Positions 59,425 through 64,000 of a stretch of 64,000 bases of DNA are shown one piece after another. Position numbers and translations under genes: made by a program. Within the stretch, counting starts at the first letter, position 1. Every line of letters starts with the position of its first letter. The notes below the pieces were generated by a model that worked only from the letters and a program-made list of their open reading frames with translations, made no database searches and had not been told where the DNA came from. The DNA is from Isoetes taiwanensis (Eukaryota; Streptophyta; Lycopodiopsida; Isoetales; Isoetaceae): assembly GCA_021234155.1 (NCBI GenBank), contig JAJEKV010000060.1, positions 5,108,323 to 5,172,322 on the forward strand. The letters are read 5' to 3'.

Positions 59425-59690
59425 TTTTTTGCCTTTTAATATAGAATATAAAAATCTTAATGTGAAACGTGGCAAGCCATATCTTGCTTTCTTTTCAAGT
59501 TTTCTTTCAAACTTTAACCATGAGGACGAGCTTGATGTAACTACATGGCAACATTTTTTGCCTTTTATTATAGAAAAACCTTAATGTGGAACGTGGCAAA
59601 GCTATATTTTGCGTTCTTTTCATGTTTTCTTTCGATCTTTAACCATGAGGACGAGCTTGATGTCATGTGAACTACGTGGCAACCTATTTG
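59425..59690 (+). repeat. Tandem duplication of about 129 bp
   Basis: ATTTTTTGCCTTTTAATATAG near 59424 and its partner near 59553 start two copies that share CCTTAATGTGGAACGTGGCA-like, TTTTCTTTC and AACCATGAGGACGAGCTTGA phrases. Confidence 0.75.
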
Positions 59691-59819
59691 GTTTTCCTTC
59701 CAACAGCTTTTTTTTTCTAAACTAAGGGCGCCTAGAATCTTTGGAAAAAAATTCCTCTCCTTCTTCTCTATGAAGTTCTAGCTTCGCACTCCATGAGCGT
59801 CCGCTAAAACTCTCGCACT

Positions 59820-60225
59820 AGGGGAATCTTCATAAAGTCTAAGCGAATCTAAGGAACCTTGGGAGAATCTTTGGAAACATAGGGGAATCTTATGAGAATC
59901 CTGGGGTATTCTTAAGGAACCTTAGGGAATCTAAGGGGATATAGGGGAATCTTAAGGGAATCTAGGGATTCTTAAACAAATTCATGTGAATCCCTGTAGA
60001 ATAATGTGGAATCTCTGTAGGATCTTAGGAAATCCAAGAGAAACTTTGTAGAATTTTAGGGAATCTACGAGAAATGCACAGGGATCTAGGGATGTTTTTA
60101 GAATATTGGACAATCTTAATAGAATGTTGGCAAAACTTGGGTTATACTTTCTAATGTGCGTACATTCGACTTCATACACTCCCTCATGGTACAAATACTT
60201 GTATATATATATATACATATATCTA
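59820..60225 (-). repeat. AGATTC-type array ending in a (TA)n module, minus orientation
   Basis: Plus-strand GAATCT phrases (59820-60080) run into GCGTACATTCGACTTCATAC, ACTCCCTCATGGTACAAATA, CTTG and a TA-rich tract (about 60200-60240). Read on the minus strand this is the same order as at 24.8 and 48.8 kb. Confidence 0.8.
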
Positions 60226-60240
60226 TATACATATATCTAT

Positions 60241-61387
60241 ATATTCAATGGTTGGATTAGGCACAATCTTTTTTTCAAATCTAATCTCTAAATGTCGTGT
60301 AACACTAATAAAAGCATTGGAAATAGTAACATTGGAATAGAGAGATTCACTATCTGATTCTAATTTAGTCCAAATTCATATGCTCATGTGGACCTTCATT
60401 GTTTGAGTCTCTTCTGGTTAAATAGCTTGTGCTTGGATGGCACAATACTTGCATGCTTTTGTTATACAAGTGGAAAGAAGGTGCTGGTTTTGACCTGTGT
60501 TATAGAGCACCGTTGGAGATGACCAATTATCGGAAGGAAATTTGCACAATATTTTCAAGAAGGTGATCCCAACATCTTTGTACCACTTAGAAGATTATCA
60601 AGTGGCTTTGAAGAACACATTTCACCATGACATCATAACTAGGTATGTTAAAATCCATACATTATGTTTTTAAGTTTAAGATTTGTCCCATAAATTTGTT
60701 GCACATGGCTCTTCAATTTGTAGAATCTTGAGGATGCTTTTAAACATTTGCACATGGGCAAAATAGTAGTACGTTGGACTATGGCCCCAAAATAAGCATT
60801 TTAGACATGCTTTCGTTAAAAAATGGTGGGACCACAAATTTAGATGTGTACTTATATAAAGGCTTTTTTCAAAGGCCTTTGCAAAAAAGGCATGCAATTT
60901 CTGCATGCATGCATGCATTAGGCCAAGTGTCTTCAAACCAAGTTACCTCATGCATTTACTTGCTTTTAACAAAAAGGGCTACACATTTGGTGCAAGAAGG
61001 GCACGGTTAGTTAAAAGAGCATTTTAATGGATTTGTTGAGCCCTTTCATGTGTCAGCTACAGCAAGCCTTAAATTTGAATGGCACCCCTAGTTTTTTTTT
61101 GAAGGGCAAGTTTGCACCTTGCCATTCAATTTGAAGGGCGAATTTTTGGTCTGCCATTCTTTTGCATGTCCAGATTTAAGAGAGACATTCAAAGCTTAAA
61201 CCATGAAAATAAGAAAGAAAAACATTAAAAGACATTCGAAACTTAAACTTTTTAACTCTTATAACTATGAAAATGATACAAAATAACCTTAGCAGCAGTA
61301 GTATTATACTATGTTTCACAACATAATGGCAGCAACCAGCAAGTCTTGATAACTATAAAAGGATCCAAAATAACTCATTCATATGTT
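60241..61387. other. Spacer downstream of the hAT-like gene
   Basis: A GCATGCATGCATGCAT run lies at 60903-60918. A pair of similar phrases around 61090-61160 (GAAGGGCAAGTTTGCACC / GAAGGGCGAATTTTTGGT) is present. No gene is seen. Terminal inverted repeats of the hAT-like element, if it is one, should lie here but were not recognised. Confidence 0.4.
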
Positions 61388-63875
61388 TCACAATGGCACC
61401 ATGCGGCGTTGTTTGTCTTGCATCCAAGTAGCAAAAATCAGATCATAATTTGCATCTCCCACATCAGGCGCAGATAGTGATAAAAACATTAAGGTCTCAA
61501 GAGTGGCCAGCTTCAAACTTTCTCGTAAATCATCTTTTATCACGTTTTGTCGTCGAAAACCAGCTCACATTCCATCGCGTGCTTCTTTGGAAGAACAAGA
61601 AGTGCTTGCCATAGTTTCATCACCTCGTCATAAACATCAAAGTTGAAATCATTCCGTCTATAAGCATCCCACAATGCCCTCATATTTTTACGGCCATGCT
61701 GCACCATTAATCTCACTACAAAGGCATAAGATTGTCCAATGCATTTCTCAACATCAACAAATGCATATTTACCTTCACTAAAGTTCTTGCATAAAGTTCT
61801 TGTCCACCTTTCAGTTTCACCATCCATTTCCTTCTCATTGCTTGCATAATCATTTGTGCTAAAAAGCTTTGTGCTTACTAAAACATTACATGTGTCTTCC
61901 ATGTTAAATCTTGTCTTCAAACATGATATAACCTTCAACACGTATTGTTGACCAAGCCTACTACATGAAGCAATTATCTCTTCAAATGATGATGTATCAA
62001 ATGAAAGCGCATACCTATTACAAAATCCACCATCATTTATATAAAATTAGTGATAGTCACCACTTTATTTAAGAACTATAAATGTATCAAATAAAAGCAC
62101 GCACCTGTGAGTAATTCCATCATTATCATCATAAACTAGATGGCCATGAAACTCATTGACCATAGAGAAGAACTTGGTTGTATACTTTGCTCCCCTTCCA
62201 AATGAGTTTCCAACAAACATTGACTTTAAAATCCCAATAGTGGAGGCAACCGTAGAAGAGATGCTTGAGATCTCAATGCTTCCTTCTTGAAATTGCTTGT
62301 TTAAAAGATTAAGCTCAAGCAAAACATCGGCAAGGAAATGAAAATAAAATTGGACACTCGCCTTTTCAAAGGATGCTAGAAGCTCACGTTCATTATTCGT
62401 CTCCCATAGACGCATTAGAGCAGGCATCAACTTAACAATGCGAGTGAGTACATTACCACGAGATAACCATCTTACCTCATGAATTTGCTGCAAGTTTAAC
62501 TTTGGTAACTCAAAAGCTTCCTCCAACGAGCGCAATTTCTCATGCCTTTTGCTAGACCTGCCTACCCATGAACATACTTTTCTTGCCAACTTCTCCAAAT
62601 CTTTGAACACTGGAAAGAAATTAAAGGCATCATTTGCTGCAAGAGCTTCTCGATGGGCCACACAATGTACACCAACCAAATGTGGCACATCCCTTCGTAA
62701 TTGAGTGACAAGTCCGTTTTGAGACCCAACCATACTACTACAACCATCTGTTGCAATACCCACTAGCCTTGATATTGGTAAACCCAAGTCAGCTAAACAA
62801 GCAATGAGACTTTGATAAATGGTATCCGATGTACCGTCCTTAATCCCAAGCAACTTTAAGAAACGTGTGCAAGGAATGCCTTTTCCTTTCTCCGTCAAGT
62901 AACATGTGTACACAATCAAATGTTGTTCCAAAGCCCGATCCGTACTCTCATCAATCAATATAGAATAAAATGGACTTCCCTTGACTTCTTCCAGCAAATG
63001 CATAAGATATGCTCGATGTGCCGCTGCCATGAACTCTTTGCCTAAAGGTCACAAAAAAGAAGAATTAACAAGATATAATTCCTTATATGAACCTATATAA
63101 AGCATTTGCAATTTGCAAAAGAATAGAATATAGAAAAAAAATGAAGTCTTATATTATATGAACATATTATAATCAAACAAAGAACATGGAGAATGAAACA
63201 AATAGTAAAAAAAGCAATGCACGTACCTGCCATTAGATTAGTATACGCTGAATATTCATCATTGATTGGCATGTTAGGAGTCTCCATCAATCTTTGAAAG
63301 GCACAAAGCCTCTCATATTCTTTTAGTGACTGTAATTGAGAGGCAACTTTATATGCACACTTCATAACAGAAATAATACGTGCCTTCTCTTGCTCGCACA
63401 TAAGCATCACATGTTGAGGAATAGTATAGCTTGTAGGGTTATTCTTTGCATTTATCCTCAACACTGCAAGTTTATGCACTTGGGATCTGTCATGAGTCTC
63501 TAAAGCTCCTCTTTGCAAAGACTTACTTCCTTCCCTTGCAAAAGGCGTGTCCATTTGATATTCCATGCAATAAGAACATTTGATTCTCTGATTTGGGGGA
63601 ATTCCCACAGGCCTGTTCCATGGATAGAGATCTGCCCAACTTGGCTTCCATGTTCTCACATACTCCTTTTTTCCAGATTCACCATCCTCCACCTCTTCAA
63701 TCACAAAATCTAAATCTTCCAAGTCATCATAAGGATCTGCTTCAGGATTTAAGTTAAGGTCTAGTGATGCATTATTCCCATGAGAGGAATCTGGATTGGC
63801 ATGAGAAGCCTTTGAAAAGCCAAAGGCTTTCCTAAGAAGCTTTTGCTGCCTTCGATCTTTTTTTGGCCTCCCCAT
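61388..63875 (-). CDS. hAT-superfamily (ZNF862/KIAA1586-like) transposase-derived gene, three exons, one frameshift
   Basis: Exon 1 is 63875-63227, exon 2 63041-62105, exon 3 62014 to the stop at 61390-61388. Both introns are GT-AG (CAG-GTACGT...TTTAG, CACAG-GTGCGT...AATAG) and keep frame. Exon 1 starts MGRPKKDRRQQKLLRKAFGF, has an acidic stretch, then a TTF/BED-like zinc finger: CSYCMEYQMDTPFAREGSKS followed by LQRGALETHDRSQVH. Exon 2 holds the RNase-H-like core: ILIDESTDRALEQHL (first Asp), LVGIATDGCSSMVGS (second Asp), HCVAHREALAANDA and VRWLSRGNVL. Exon 3 includes VEKCIGQSYAFVVRLMVQHG and WQALLVLPKKHAMECE, where a one-base loss near 61557 shifts the frame; the shifted frame continues with GFRRQNVIKDDLRESLKLAT and ETLMFLSLSAPDV, the usual C-terminus of the family. 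Length (about 730 residues) fits. Either one recent break or an assembly error. A transposon or a domesticated gene; neither can be decided without the element ends. Confidence 0.8.
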
Positions 63876-64000
63876 TTAGGAAGAAAATCTGCAGAAAGAG
63901 ATGGATAAGAAAAGAAGGAAAAAAAAGACAACTTCTCTCTTAATCAGAACATTGAAATACAGAAAATATCTACCCTATAGATACCTCTGATCACCAGATC

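Overview
The window looks like a repeat-dense, gene-poor stretch of a land-plant nuclear genome. Reasons: long non-coding spacers, GT-AG introns, long (TA)n tracts, a Ty1/copia retrotransposon remnant, a hAT-like transposase gene, several satellite-type arrays, and scattered exons that read like plant housekeeping genes (TRM1, ARMC8, ERD7, steroleosin, saposin-B, exostosin, ABCC transporter, ATAD2-like AAA ATPase). A fern or another seed-free plant is my guess from the overall style; nothing in the sequence proves it.

Layout. 1-1145: GC-rich repeat unit. 1146-4968: AT-rich spacer with small dispersed repeats and one doubtful coiled-coil ORF. 4969-7543: broken gene of an unnamed Cys-rich family. 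7560-15415: large repeat block. In it a GC-rich unit of about 810 bp recurs, a unit of about 310 bp carries telo-box palindromes, and two arrays of a 20-bp monomer face each other as a huge inverted repeat (9810-10935 and 13936-15415). 15440-16010: 157-bp tandem repeat. 16.8-22.8 kb (+): fragments of an ATAD2-like ATPase, TRM1 and a PPR protein. 24.8-26.8 kb: (TA)n module plus a degenerate AGATTC array. 27.3-28.0 kb: third 20-bp array, with a higher-order unit. 28.3-31.1 kb: a Ulp1-type protease gene end (-) abutting a 5'-truncated copia element (+) with its 3' LTR. 31.4-33.1 kb: four copies of a tRNA-derived SINE-like element with a (TA)n end, surrounding a block rich in TTCTAGAA and TATA boxes. 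37.9-39.7 kb: tandem duplication of about 890 bp. 40.4-41.1 kb (-): ARMC8 fragment. 44.0-45.6 kb (+): steroleosin and ERD7 fragments. 46.5-52 kb: more repeats. 53.4-57.9 kb (-): saposin, unassigned exons, exostosin and ABCC fragments. 58-60.3 kb: dispersed repeats. 61.4-63.9 kb (-): a nearly intact three-exon hAT/ZNF862-like gene with one frameshift.

No pathway links these genes. Most cellular genes are represented by one to three exons carrying frameshifts or stops. That pattern suits captured or duplicated gene fragments inside transposon-rich DNA, although assembly indels could account for some breaks. The only reading frames I would treat as possibly functional are the Ulp1 domain, the copia 3' part (broken) and the hAT-like gene (one frameshift).
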